Assembly (NCBI GenBank): GCA_021234155.1 | Contig: JAJEKV010000011.1 | Span: 17,128,677 to 17,192,676, forward strand | DNA length: 64,000 nucleotides | Direction: 5' to 3' | Source: Isoetes taiwanensis | Taxonomy: Eukaryota; Streptophyta; Lycopodiopsida; Isoetales; Isoetaceae | Part shown: positions 55,008-64,000 of the stretch, piece after piece | Layout: every line of letters starts with the position of its first letter | How positions within the stretch are numbered: position 1 is the stretch's first letter | Notes under the pieces: model-generated | The model's input: the letters and a program-made list of their open reading frames with translations, nothing else | What the model was told of the DNA's origin: nothing | The model's database searches: none | Program-made: the position numbers and the translations under genes

Positions 55008-55037
55008 GCCTTTCTCGACTTGCGAGTCGAGAAAGGC
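55008..55037. repeat. Perfect 13-bp stem hairpin, palindrome-family copy 4
   Basis: GCCTTTCTCGACT, a TGCG loop, then AGTCGAGAAAGGC form a perfect 30-nt inverted repeat. It lies in noncoding sequence between the DDTAYKC exon and the possible last exon of the FCP1-like pseudogene. It is the best-kept member of the family. Confidence 0.9.
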
Positions 55038-55249
55038 ACTACTTGTCCAAATGATGAGACCATTTGTATGCTTTTGTGTGCGGTTGGATGCACCTATATG
55101 GAGTGAATGCTCTCCAATCTATTTTGAGTCCTGCATCCTTTTCTTCGTTATTCATGACTATTGGCACCATAATTGTTAATCATGGACTCTCTCTGTTCCA
55201 GGTGGCAGGAGACATGGCACAGAACTCGCTCAGGCTACACTATTACTAG

Positions 55250-55354
55250 GGCTTTGGGATAAGCTTGCTCATGATTGCAGACACTATGGGACCTCAAGGG
55301 ATGAGGACCGGAGGGGGGAGGTGCACCTAATGTAAACTCTATATGGCATGTGCA
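55250..55354 (+). other. 3' flank of the FCP1-like pseudogene up to the Copia element
   Basis: These 105 bp hold no gene and end with GTGCA, the left target duplication of the Copia element. The flank continues after the element at 60256 with TGCATAGGGTTAAGAG. Confidence 0.5.
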
Positions 55355-56063
55355 TGTTGAAAGTAACTTCAAATTTTATAAAATCCTAGCAAGGATGTCA
55401 ATATGAAATTCACTCAATGCAACTTCTCAACAATTCGACTTGAGCAATTCTAGATCACAATTTAACATCAAGCAAAGTTATGAGTTCTTCTCACTTGCAA
55501 AAAAGCCACAATATGGTCATTAATTTCTTGCTTCACAACTTGCTTCTTGATTATTCACCTTGAACTTCCCCTAGACAAATTTCATATCAAAATAATGAAA
55601 TACACAATGAACCGAGAACTCCAACGTCTTCTATGGCTCTAGACCAAGCCGAATTGCATCTTTTGCAGGCTGCACCTCTTTTTGAATACGCCTCTTACTT
55701 ATATTACATCAACCCGGCGGTTAAGGGATTGGACCACCTTTCTAATCTTGGCCCCCTTTTTTTTCTCTTCAATATCCCACGGGCTTAAAGCTAAAAATCG
55801 GCGCGAAACCCTAATCGACGGGCAAGGGGTATCTGAGGTTCCCTGGCGCGCGTGGCGAGGTCTGGGTAATAGCTGCCCGCAGACCTAATTTTTCCCGACC
55901 ATTATTTCTTCTGTACATTAGGTTAGATCATAACCTATTAAGTTTACCTACTGCCACTGCTTCTCATAGGTAGACAATGCATATGATTTATATGCAGATA
56001 ATTTCTTTGACTGCAACAACTTGGAACATTTCTTATAATATGACATGATTAATATTTTCAACA
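55355..56063 (-). repeat. Copia 3' LTR
   Basis: 709 bp, from TGTTGAAAG to TTTCAACA. It differs from the other LTR by point changes and by a few small extra stretches, such as GCATCTTTTGC near 55655. Confidence 0.93.
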
Positions 56064-56080
56064 CTTCCCCTTCATGTCAT
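56064..56080 (-). other. Copia polypurine tract
   Basis: On the - strand GACATGAAGGGGAAG directly precedes the 3' LTR and fits the primer for plus-strand synthesis. Confidence 0.75.
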
Positions 56081-57399
56081 ATCTGCACCTGTAAACATGA
56101 TTTGTTGTCTGAGTTCAGTGAATCTTTTCTCTGCTAAAACCTTTGTCAAAATACCTGCCACTTGTTTATCTGTATTAATGTAGTTGACCTGAATCAACCC
56201 TTTGTATACAACATCTCTAATGAAATGCATCTCTAGTTCTATATGTTTTGATCTTTCATGCATTACTGGGTTTTTAGTCATGGCTATGCAGCTGGTGCTA
56301 TCACATAGCATTTCACTGGATTTTGGTTGCTCAACACCAAGCTCTAGTATTAATCTCCTTTCCCTGTTCAACCAGAAAAGCATCCATGCATTTATACCAT
56401 TCTCTGGGAGACTGTCTTAAGCCATAAACTGCTCTTTTTAACTTCCAGACCTTATCTTCCCCTTGCTCATATCCTGGTGCTTGTTTCATGAAAATTTCCT
56501 CATCTAATTTTGCATTCAAGAAGGCAATCTTTACATCCATGTGATGCACTTCTAGATCCCATGCATTTGCCAAAGCCAATAGCATTCTGACACTATTCAT
56601 TTTTACTAAAGGAGAAAATATTTCATCAAAATCTTGACCCCTTTTTTGTGAAAAACCCTGAGCAACCAGTCTAGCCTTATATCTAGGTGATTTGCCATCT
56701 GCTCCAGTTTTGATTCTGAAAATCCATTTATTTCCTACTATATTTCTCCCTTCTGGTGTTTTAACTGTTTCAAAAGTATCATTCTAATAAAGGAGTCCAT
56801 TTCTTCTTTCATAGCATTTAGCCACTGCTCTTTATCATTAGAGACTAGAACATCATCCAAGGTTTTGGGCACTTCAGGATTTAGATGCATTAAAATTTCA
56901 AGGATACTGTTTACCTCATGTTCTTCTTTATCTTGAAATCTTCTACTCCTTCCAGCTTCATCACGACCATGCATCATGGTGTCAAATTTTAAACCTGCTT
57001 GTAGTTTTTGCACTTCTGTCATTCTTTTTCTCTTCTCTTGTGGTTGTTGTTGGACTATAGGTACTGATCCTTCTACTTGATCTGTATTTATTGAGTCCTA
57101 CTCTCTGAGGAGTCCTCAATTTCCTCTTGAAATTCTGTATCTGTGTCAGCCCCATCCTCATCATCATCTGTATTAATCTCATTAACTTTATTAGTAGACA
57201 CAGACTTAATATTATGCTCGACCAACTTAACATCTTCAGGTAACTTTATAGGCTTAGACAATACCTTGTAAACTTGTCCTTCATCAAAAGAAACATCTCG
57301 GCTAACAATTATTTTCCTTGCTTTAGGATCATACAGTCTATAAGCTTTGGATTGATTATCATATCCTACCAGATATGTAATTAGGGCCCTATCATCCAA
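56072..57399 (-). pseudogene. Copia reverse transcriptase and RNase H part, core deleted
   Basis: The - strand frames 57399-57088 and 57022-56738 hold the linker and start of reverse transcriptase (DDVLVSNDKEQWLNAMKEEM). The frame 56600-56331 has MDVKIAFLNAKLDEEIFM, VWKLKRAVYGLRQSPREWYK and MDAFLVEQGKE. The sequence then jumps to the RNase H block LILELGVEQPKSSEMLCDST, with KNPVMHERSKHIELEMHFIR and LTKVLAEKRFTELR (56383-56072). The segment that should carry YVDD and the first half of RNase H, roughly 0.9 kb, is absent, so the enzyme cannot polymerise. Several frameshifts are also present. Confidence 0.85.
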
Positions 57400-57439
57400 C
57401 TTCTTTCTATTTTCTTTTGGAATATGAGCAAATGCACTT

Positions 57440-58261
57440 TCAAACTATCATAATTTGGTTTCTTTCCATATCAGGAATTCCACCTTGTATACTGACAGAT
57501 GGCAACATATTCTGGATGCTCACAGCAGTTTGAACTGCTTCTTCCCATAAAAAGTTTGGCAGACCTGCTGATTTTAACATGCTTCTAACAGCATTTAGAA
57601 TTGTCCTATTCTTTCTCTCAGCTACACCATTTTGCTGAGGAGAATGACTACAAGTGAGTTGCCTTTTAATGCCCTTATTTTTGCAAAACATCTTAAATTC
57701 TCTGGATAGGAATTCACCCCCTCTGTCAGACCTCAAACATTTAATCCTTCTTCCTGTTTGAGTTTCCATCTCATTAACAAATTGTTTAAACTTTTCAAAT
57801 GCTGCATCCTTTGTTTTAATGCAGTATATTTTAGTCTTTCTGCTAAAGTCATCTATTAAGGTCATGAAGTACCTCTTCCCACTCAAACTAACAACATTGA
57901 GTGGTCCACACAAATCAGTGTGCACCAAGTCCAAAATGCCTTTTGCTCTTGCATCTGTTTTCTTAAAAGGCAATCTGTTGTGTTTGCCAAGCATACATCC
58001 CATGCATACTTGCTTTTCATATTGGCCTGTACTGGTATTAATGAATCCTTTTTTGTTTAACACCTCTATTGTATTAGGATTAACATGACATAATCTTTCA
58101 TGCCAGATTTTCAGAGTTGGATAAGTCAGCAAATTAATACTGGAAAATAAATGTTGTCTGCTTAATCCATACAAGTTTCCAACTTTTTTTCCCACAAACA
58201 TTTTTTTATTTTTCAGAAAGATATTACAATAGAGTTTTTCAAACCTTATAGCCAAGATCAA
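57440..58261 (-). CDS. Copia integrase domain
   Basis: This 273-residue open frame on the - strand has the HHCC zinc finger (WHERLCHVN ... CMGCMLGKH) and the catalytic triad region: VHTDLCGPL, CLRSDRGGEF and PQQNGVAERKNRTILNAVRS with the final Glu. It ends early after SIQGGIPDM. The domain alone looks intact, but it would normally be part of a pol polyprotein. Integrase inserts the cDNA with a 5-bp stagger, consistent with the GTGCA duplication. Confidence 0.85.
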   Translation of the reverse strand: MILAIRFEKLYCNIFLKNKKMFVGKKVGNLYGLSRQHLFSSINLLTYPTLKIWHERLCHVNPNTIEVLNKKGFINTSTGQYEKQVCMGCMLGKHNRLPFKKTDARAKGILDLVHTDLCGPLNVVSLSGKRYFMTLIDDFSRKTKIYCIKTKDAAFEKFKQFVNEMETQTGRRIKCLRSDRGGEFLSREFKMFCKNKGIKRQLTCSHSPQQNGVAERKNRTILNAVRSMLKSAGLPNFLWEEAVQTAVSIQNMLPSVSIQGGIPDMERNQIMIV

Positions 58262-58523
58262 CCAACTGACATATTGAAATAAGATTTCTTATTAATCCTG
58301 GTATACACAACACATTTTTCAACTTTATAACAAACAACTCCAGAACACCAGTACTCTCAATCTTTCTCACATCTCCATTTCCAAAATGTACATGCCCTCC
58401 TTCCTTCCTCTGGCATTTTTTTAGCATCCTTGAACTTCCTGTCACTGATCTCTCAGCTCCTGAATCTAAGATAAGAGAATCAGTGTCAATTTTTTTCTTA
58501 ATCTTAGAACAAGCCTTTGACAT
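58239..58523 (-). CDS. Copia aspartic protease domain
   Basis: The frame 58523-58239 has LILDSGAERSVTGS, the DSG active site of retroviral-type proteases, followed by VHFGNGDVRKIESTGVLELF and the NVLCIPGLIRNLISICQL block that links to integrase. It overlaps the integrase frame by a few codons in another frame, probably through a single indel. Confidence 0.8.
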   Translation of the reverse strand: MSKACSKIKKKIDTDSLILDSGAERSVTGSSRMLKKCQRKEGGHVHFGNGDVRKIESTGVLELFVIKLKNVLCIPGLIRNLISICQLVDLGYKV

Positions 58524-58623
58524 ATTTACCTCAATATCTTCATCTTGCTCTTCTTCTTCCCGAGCTGCCTCTCGTGCAATATTTAGGCTAGGCTTAGCCT
58601 TGTAACCTCCACCCTTTTTACCT

Positions 58624-59517
58624 TCAATTTTTTTTTTCTTTCCCTCGTTTTGGACTTGAGCAATTTGTTGCTATGTGACCTTTACCCTCACAGTTATAGC
58701 AAACAATTTCCTTGCCAAGCTTAGGGCAATTTATTTTAAGATGACCATAGCTGTCACAGTTATAACAAGGACCAATTTGTTTTTTATCAAAAACCTTCTT
58801 GCCCTTTTTTTGTTTGACAAACATAACTTCTGAATCATCATCATCATCTCCCTTGGTCTGCTCAAATTCAGTTCTGATCATTCTAATTGCATGTTCCTTT
58901 GACTTAGCCACATTTCTTAACAAAGTAGCTAATTGCGTATTATGGGAGACTGCTCTTAAAAGCTGACAATCCTCATTTAACACAACTCCTGCTCCTTCTA
59001 AGTCAGCAATTATTGATTCAAACTTTTCTAGAAATTCAGCAATATTATCTTTCTCATACAACTTAAGCCTTCTCAACTGTTTTTCCAACACATCTATTTG
59101 TGAAGACGATTTTTGTTCATAATTATCCAACATGAATTTCCACATTTCAGCAGGGGACTTACCTCTGAGTTTTAGCTTAATCACTGTCCCCACTTTTTGA
59201 CAAATTATGGATTGAGCTTCCATACTTCTCGCCTTCTCATCCATGCTGACCACTGTAGTGACTCCTCTTGCTGCACTGGTAACAGTTCTAGAAGCAGTTG
59301 CAGCTCCATCACCTACAACAGAGGCTGAAGATGGGCTAGTGCTTGATCCTTCTCCTCCAGATACTGGCACTGTATTAACAACATTAGGATCAATCAAGTA
59401 CCACAACTTTTCAAATTCTAGCACCTCTTTTATGCCTTGTTTCCAAACCTGAAAACATGTTTCTCCTTTGAACACCTCTATGGAGTTTAAAAGGTTGGCT
59501 CCAAATCGAGTAGACAT
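58624..59517 (-). CDS. Copia gag with two CCHC zinc knuckles
   Basis: A 297-residue intact frame starts MSTRFGANLLNSIEVFKG, 34 bp after the primer site. The UBN2-like gag core has MEAQSIICQKVGTVIKLKLR and LEKQLRRLKLYEKDNIAEFL. Two knuckles, CYNCDSYGHLKINC and CYNCEGKGHIATNC, fit CX2CX4HX4C. A poly-Ser/Ala stretch near residues 55-90 is unusual. Gag packages the element RNA into virus-like particles in the cytoplasm. The frame is the best preserved in the element, so it may still be translated and help defective copies move with a partner. Confidence 0.88.
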   Translation of the reverse strand: MSTRFGANLLNSIEVFKGETCFQVWKQGIKEVLEFEKLWYLIDPNVVNTVPVSGGEGSSTSPSSASVVGDGAATASRTVTSAARGVTTVVSMDEKARSMEAQSIICQKVGTVIKLKLRGKSPAEMWKFMLDNYEQKSSSQIDVLEKQLRRLKLYEKDNIAEFLEKFESIIADLEGAGVVLNEDCQLLRAVSHNTQLATLLRNVAKSKEHAIRMIRTEFEQTKGDDDDDSEVMFVKQKKGKKVFDKKQIGPCYNCDSYGHLKINCPKLGKEIVCYNCEGKGHIATNCSSPKRGKEKKN

Positions 59518-59538
59518 CCTGCTCTTCTGGACTTATTG

Positions 59539-59550
59539 GCTCAGATACCA
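59539..59550 (-). other. Copia primer-binding site (initiator Met tRNA)
   Basis: On the - strand TGGTATCTGAGC follows the 5' LTR after one base. It matches the TGGTATCAGAGC site common in plant Copia elements, with one difference. Confidence 0.85.
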
Positions 59551-59551
59551 C

Positions 59552-60250
59552 TGTTGAAAGTAACTTCAAATTTTATAAAATCCTAGCAAGGATGTCAATA
59601 TGAAATTCACTCAATGCAACTTCTCAACAATTCGACATGAGCAATTCTAGATCACAATTTAACATCAAGCAAAGTTATGAGTCCTTCTCACTTGCAAGAA
59701 AGCCACAATATGGTCATTAATTTCTTGCTTCACAACGTGCTTCTTGATTATTCACCTTGAACTTCCCCTAGACAAATTTCATATCAAAATAATGAAATAC
59801 ACAATGAACCGAGAACTCCAACGTCTTCTATGGCTCTAGACCAAGCCGAATTAGGCTGCACCTCTTTCTGAATACGCCTCTTACTTATATTACATCAACC
59901 CGGCGGTTAAGGGATTGGATCACCTTTCTAATCTTGGCCCCCTTTTTTTTCTCTTCAATATCCCACGGGCTTAAAGCTGAAAATTGGCGCGAAACCCTAA
60001 TCGGCGGGCATGGGGTATCTGGGGTTCCCTGGCGCGCGTGGCGAGGTCCGGGTAATAGCTGCCCGCAAACCTAATTTTTCCCGACCATTATTTCTTCTTT
60101 ACATTAGGTTAGATCATAACCTATTAAGTTTACCTACTGCCACTGCTTCTCATAGGTAGACAATGCAATATGATTTATATGCAGATAATTTCTTTGACTG
60201 CAACAACTTGGAACATTTCTTATAATATGACATGATTAATATTTTCAACA
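59552..60250 (-). repeat. Copia 5' LTR
   Basis: 699 bp, from TGTTGAAAG to TTTCAACA, the pair of 55355-56063. Since the element is reversed, this is the promoter-bearing LTR. AATCCCTTAACCGCC and GCGCGCGTGGCG-type phrases occur in both LTRs. Confidence 0.93.
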
Positions 60251-60390
60251 GTGCATGCATAGGGTTAAGAGAAATTATCTCTTATATGAAAATTTCCTAA
60301 GGAAATATACCTCATATTTCATATACCCCTACCATATTTCTTATATATATATATGGAATTCAAGCAAGAAAAATACCCCCTCCCATATAT

Positions 60391-60423
60391 GGGAAGGGAC
60401 TCGCGAGAGACACAAAACCGGCC
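60391..60423. repeat. Direct repeat GGAAGGGACTCGCGAGAGAC, copy 1
   Basis: The 33-bp phrase starting GGAAGGGACTCGCGAGAGAC and ending ACCGGCCG recurs at 61358-61390. It contains the palindrome CTCGCGAG. Confidence 0.75.
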
Positions 60424-60934
60424 GCTTGTCATTCATCACACCAGCAGTATACAATGTGTGGAAAACTAGAGAGAGAGGGGATAGCCGACCATAGGAACAA
60501 TATCGGACTACCCCCTAAAAAGAAATGTGCCAAGGCAAAATAAAAGGGTAATGGCGACAACTTCTCATCGGGATAAAAAACCCCGCCCTTTCGGGTTTTC
60601 GAGGAAAACCCTAATGAGAAATGGTCGCCAACAACCTGGAATGTGTTGTCCGGAGAACGGAGAGAAACGAATCGATGGCTTAACATAAAATAGAGCACGC
60701 ACCCGTGAACGGTAAAGCGCCCCAATGTGTCCATGGAGAATCGAGGCAGAGGGGTGATGGCGAAACATAAATAGAACAGACCCCAACAGACGGCGGAAAA
60801 TGGCGGAATCCCGCAAGCAATACCAAAACTCCCAAAAAGAACACCCGTAAATGGTCAGAGAAGACAAACAGCACAAGTTGCCCAAGAAAGTCCGAAAATG
60901 AAAACAGAGGAAAAAAGAACATAACAGAAAAAGA

Positions 60935-61074
60935 TAGCATCACCCAGCGGGTGGAGAATCATTATGTAAAAATAGGCATCACCCTCGAGGTGGAAATAAA
61001 CAGTATAGCATCACCCAGCGGGTGGAGAAACACTATGTAAAAATATGCATCACCCTCGAGGTGGAAATAAACAG
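60935..61074. repeat. Tandem repeat, two units of about 71 bp with mini-hairpins
   Basis: Each unit has TAGCATCACCCAGCGGGTGG followed by GCATCACCCTCGAGGTGG and AAATAAACAG. CACCC-AGC-GGGTG and CACC-CTCGA-GGTG are both small hairpins after GCAT. A third partial unit starts GCATCACCGGCAAGTGG at 61074. Confidence 0.85.
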
Positions 61075-61357
61075 CATCACCGGCAAGTGGAGAACAATGC
61101 AAAGGAGGGGCGATGGAACATGAACATAAGAATAGCAACACTCGTGTGTGGAGAACAACAAAAAGAGGCATGAACAACAAAAAATACAAATGAAAAAAGA
61201 CTCATGCGCCACCGTCAGCAGGGCGGGAAGGGAGGGAAGCCATGAGAGGAGAAGAAGAACTGCTGTGAGAAGACGCCGATAACCGAGCCAAAACGGAAAA
61301 GGCCTGAGCCGGCCGTCCTTCCTTAATGGCGATCCATGGCTCGGATCGATGGGATTC

Positions 61358-61390
61358 TGGGAAGGGACTCGCGAGAGACACAAAACCGGC
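61358..61390. repeat. Direct repeat GGAAGGGACTCGCGAGAGAC, copy 2
   Basis: Identical to 60391-60423 over the phrase, 967 bp downstream. Flanking sequences differ. Confidence 0.75.
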
Positions 61391-61769
61391 CGACTACCAA
61401 AGGACTTCCTTTACTATAACCATAGGCACTGCGAAACCCCCAGCTCAAGCCGACAGCAAGAAGACACTCCCGCCACCACCCCGAAAGCAAATAATAGGAT
61501 AAAGGATACAGAGAGAAAGGAGAGGAACGAAAAAAGAGGGCCGCCGGACGGAGTATCAAGGAGATGATAGGAACCGGTAGAAATTAGGCGCTGAAGGACA
61601 GTGACAGGGCATGCGAATGAAGGCAAACGGCCAGGGGGAGAAAATAAACCAGGATCCGAAGAGTCTGGTTCAAGCGAGAAGGAAGTTAGCACGCTGACGA
61701 CTAATTTTTGAGAACCAAAGCAGCCACGAGCGCAGTCGTGGGGAGAAAACGGTCAAGAAGTCGGCACGG

Positions 61770-61975
61770 ATGACATCAGCTCAATGACCCGAAAAAAGGA
61801 TAGGACATTAGAGAAAACAATGAAAAGAAAAGCACGCCGCCACGATGACGAATCCAAGGAAGCCCCGACTGGATGGCATCAGCGCAATGACCTGAAAAAA
61901 GGAAGGACATTAGAGAACAAAAACAATGAAAAGAAAGGGACGCCGCCACGATGATTTAATCAAGGGTTACCGGAC
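61770..61975. repeat. Imperfect tandem repeat, period about 102 bp
   Basis: GATGACATCAGCTCAATGAC and GATGGCATCAGCGCAATGAC begin two units that share GGACATTAGAGAA, CAATGAAAAGAAA and CGCCGCCACGATGA. A weaker third unit lies near 62625-62690. Confidence 0.65.
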
Positions 61976-63193
61976 ATGCCAACGCAGAACGGCAACAAGG
62001 CGATGACAAAACAAACCACGCTAATCACGCATAATGGCCATATGATATGAATGCAAATCACGATCGCCAATATATCTAGATGGAGATAAGTCAACAAAGG
62101 AACCCTTCAACATGGATCCCCAAAAAAAAAAACAATAACGATAATAAGAAGGAACAATAACAAGTAACCGAGAATAAGGCAAAGAGGAAAAAACCACACG
62201 ATAGGAATGTAAAATGCATAGATAAAAAGATCTGACGAGAAACATGGCGAGGTTGAGTAGAGTTTCCACCACGAAAGCGAGCGTGAGAAGACGAGGACCG
62301 GCCAAAGAAATCGCCGCCAATTGAGGGCAAGGCCTGAGATGCTAAAAAAATGGCAAAGGAAAATACGATGAGAGCAGCGGCGGGCCAGAGAGGAAAAGAA
62401 ACCCGGATGGGAAGTGGAGAACAAAAAAGAGCGTACATGATGAGGTAATGAGGGGGCGAGCCCGACGAGAGGTAGACCGACGAGCTTAAAAGGGTAAAGG
62501 TAAAATGGCTAAGAGGGTTGAAAATTTGATGAAAATGTGCGACGACGAGAAAGGCAAAGACGAGCGAGCCGTGGGGAGAAAACGAAGCGGAGGAGAAGAG
62601 CCGGAAGTGCCCGCGAATAGACTACATCACTGACCTGAAAAAGGAAGGATTATTATTAGAAGGACGCCACGCCTACGAGATTAAGAAAAAGGTCGCCTCC
62701 ATAAAAACAAGTCCCCACGATGACCTAGTCTAAGAAGACACCCCAAAGAAAGTAACGAGAAGGACAACAACGAAGAAAAGAAAACCATGTGTTAATGCAT
62801 AAGGTAAAAAAATGTCGCCGAAGCAAAGACAAGGCTCCAAGGAGGAATAAGATAAAGAAGAAACTTCATCCTAGGAAAGTGTGGGAAGTGACATCGGGCA
62901 TTAGGGATGACACAATATGCCGCAGATTTAATAATGATCAAGGACCAAAGCAATAAGATGAAGAAGAAGAAACCACATCATAATGTGTAAAATGCATAAA
63001 TGTAAAACGCATAAAGTGCAACCGAAAGCAATAAAGGCTGCCAAGAAATTGTAAATCGACATAGTGGCAGCAGATCAAACACAATAATACAGGGAATAAA
63101 AGAAATGAAACCACGGTAATCTGAGGGTACCACCCATGAGAAGACCATAGGAAGATATACACAACCAAATTAAGAACCCGATTATAAAATCCC

Positions 63194-63395
63194 TAGTTGC
63201 ATCGACATCCAAGAGAAATACACAATTACAAAAGAGAAAAATCCGAAACCACCATGGGAAAACGTAAAATTTATAAGATCAAGCGACATATAAATAGTTG
63301 CATCGACATCCAAAAGAAAAACACAATTGCAAAAGAGAAAAAATCCGAAACCACCATGGGAAAACATAAAATTTATAAGATCATGCGACATATAA
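63194..63395. repeat. Tandem repeat, two units of 101 bp, third diverged unit at 63488
   Basis: Units start TAGTTGCATCGACATCCAA and share CCGAAACCACCATGGGAAAA and AAAATTTATAAGATCA with AGCGACATATAAA. A third copy from 63488 (TAGCGACATCAACATCCGA) is about 80 percent similar. Confidence 0.85.
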
Positions 63396-64000
63396 AGAAA
63401 CCCCATGGCAACTAAAACCAAAATGGAAAAAGGAACAGATGAAAAGATATACACAACCCAATCAAGAAGCCCCATTACAAAATCTCCTAGCGACATCAAC
63501 ATCCGATAGAAAACACAAGTGCAAAGGAAAAAATCGGAAACAACCATAGGAAAAACACAAAATTGATAAGATCAGGCTACGTAAAAATGAAGCACACGGG
63601 CAACCAAACGAAAAAGGTAAAAAAGGAACATACAATCGTGATAAAGGAGCAATGCATTGGGATGCGATGTATAAAAGGTGGTGAGCAAATCAACGCCATC
63701 TCCGGAGGTGCAAAAAGGGTCCTCCTCTAATGGACGAGCCAAGGACAAATCAAAGTGCAATTAAACTAAGACTGAGGAGCCATCTATGGCAAGGAGAAAT
63801 GCCTCAAAAATAACACCACATTAGCGCAAAAACAACGTCAACCACATCAATGTCAAGGGTACCAAAACCAAGGATCAAACCCAAATGACATATAATGATA
63901 AGATAAACACCAATTAAATGCCCCGAAATGGAAAAACCGTGCATAAGTCCGGATGCAAAATTGATATCGAGGACATGCATAGAAGAAATGCAGCCTAAAA

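Larger units (their letters stand above)
52259..55249 (+). pseudogene. 5'-truncated gene with FCP1-type HAD phosphatase-like C-terminus, decayed
   Basis: After an acceptor (TTATTTATTGCAG, ending about 52258) one frame runs with stops at about 52317, 52405 and 52530 into the open stretch 52575-53231 (KLFEKQFMKRIQGL, EGITEFCNVASNACNDFDYY, GFSGLELAAGFVALFAMNMI). After TAG 53232 it continues to about 53520 and, frameshifted, through IRPRVIKYFITSLVEGDQIV to about 53865. An intron (acceptor TTATTTCAG at 54049) leads to GPTKLVIFYVNGVLATVY, FEVAI then a stop where Trp is expected, AKKNVVNVLGVLGLPVLKF, KGKPIIVKRLKRLYEAY, and in another frame NTMIIDDTAYKCYHN. The VNG, WSS-KKNV, kGKPIIVK and DDTAYKC blocks in this order are those of FCP1/SCP-like HAD domains in plants. 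The catalytic DxD is absent (FYVNG). The last exon may be 55202-55249. The N-terminal 400 residues match nothing I know. It is truncated at the HSP90 duplicate. Confidence 0.7.
55355..60250 (-). mobile_element. Copia LTR retrotransposon with internal pol deletion
   Basis: The element is 4.9 kb, in - orientation. Both LTRs begin TGTTGAAAG and end TTTCAACA, and GTGCA is duplicated on both sides (55350-55354 and 60251-60255). The order on the - strand is gag, protease, integrase, reverse transcriptase, RNase H, the Copia arrangement. The primer site matches initiator Met-tRNA and a purine tract borders the 3' LTR. Part of pol between the reverse transcriptase fingers and RNase H is missing. The LTRs differ at a limited number of sites plus a few indels (709 and 699 bp), so insertion was fairly recent. 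It splits the 3' flank of the FCP1-like pseudogene. Confidence 0.95.
60256..64000. other. Purine-rich noncoding tract with tandem repeats, probable retroelement untranslated region
   Basis: The + strand is strongly A/G-rich for 3.6 kb and every open frame found on the - strand is Phe/Ser/Leu-rich without domain, as expected from the complement of purine-rich DNA. Direct repeats occur at 60391/61357, 60935-61074, 61770/61872 and 63194-63395. Such long untranslated purine-rich stretches with minisatellites occur in large plant LTR elements, but no LTR pair, primer site or coding domain confirms this. Confidence 0.4.

Noticed and set aside
55008-55037. Perfect hairpin as a Helitron 3' end
   Set aside because: No CTRR terminus follows within the usual distance and no 5' TC end was found.
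60935-61080. Regular repeats as a CRISPR-like array
   Set aside because: Units are contiguous without unique spacers, the genome is eukaryotic, and there is no cas gene.
60429-63760. Many long - strand frames rich in Phe, Leu and Ser in the last 3.5 kb
   Set aside because: They are complements of purine-rich DNA and show no domain, no membrane topology consistent between frames, and no splice logic.

Overview
The window is nuclear DNA of a land plant. The evidence is a four-exon cytosolic HSP90 gene with plant-type GT-AG introns, a plant glucan endo-1,3-beta-glucosidase with a carbohydrate-binding X8 domain, exons of a plant Raf-like MAPKKK, and plant-type Copia, CACTA, Helitron and L1-like elements. 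Gene density is very low and about three quarters of the sequence is recognisable mobile DNA or duplicated mobile DNA. This fits a large repeat-rich genome such as a fern or gymnosperm, but nothing in the sequence fixes the clade.

Only two genes look intact: the GH17 glucanase (22375-23906, + strand, three exons, 448 residues) and HSP90 (43381-45796, + strand, four exons, 707 residues ending MEEVD). Everything else that codes is broken. At the left end (about 1.5-4.2 kb, - strand) lie exons of a Raf-like kinase, carrying in-frame stops and a frameshift. At 52.26-55.25 kb is a 5'-truncated, decayed gene whose C-terminal part resembles an FCP1-type HAD phosphatase domain.

The architecture is dominated by a segmental duplication. 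Copy A (about 4.43-18.0 kb) and copy B (about 27.5-41.16 kb) share, in the same order, a reversed non-LTR retrotransposon remnant, an exon-like insert, a reversed older L1-like ORF1 and a terminal spacer. Copy A was later split by a 7.9 kb L1-like LINE (7185-15104) with a 14-bp target-site duplication; copy B keeps the empty site near 32.86 kb. Copy B was itself split by a 2.65 kb insert (29.48-32.13 kb, including a long-TIR MITE), a 4.9 kb CACTA-like transposon (34257-39190) and a roughly 0.43 kb SINE-like insert. Part of the terminal spacer recurs inverted at 48.78-49.36 kb, joined directly to a copy of the HSP90 3' untranslated region.

The HSP90 3' end exists three times (45.77-46.39, 49.36-49.83 and 50.91-52.17 kb); the third copy still carries the last eight codons and the stop. 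Between 18.0 and 21.2 kb are a GC-rich non-LTR reverse transcriptase remnant and a Helitron PIF1-type helicase remnant. A Copia element (55355-60250, - strand) has near-identical LTRs, a 5-bp target duplication, a Met-tRNA primer site and an internal deletion that removes the catalytic core of reverse transcriptase. The last 3.7 kb are purine-rich, without genes, and carry several short tandem repeats.
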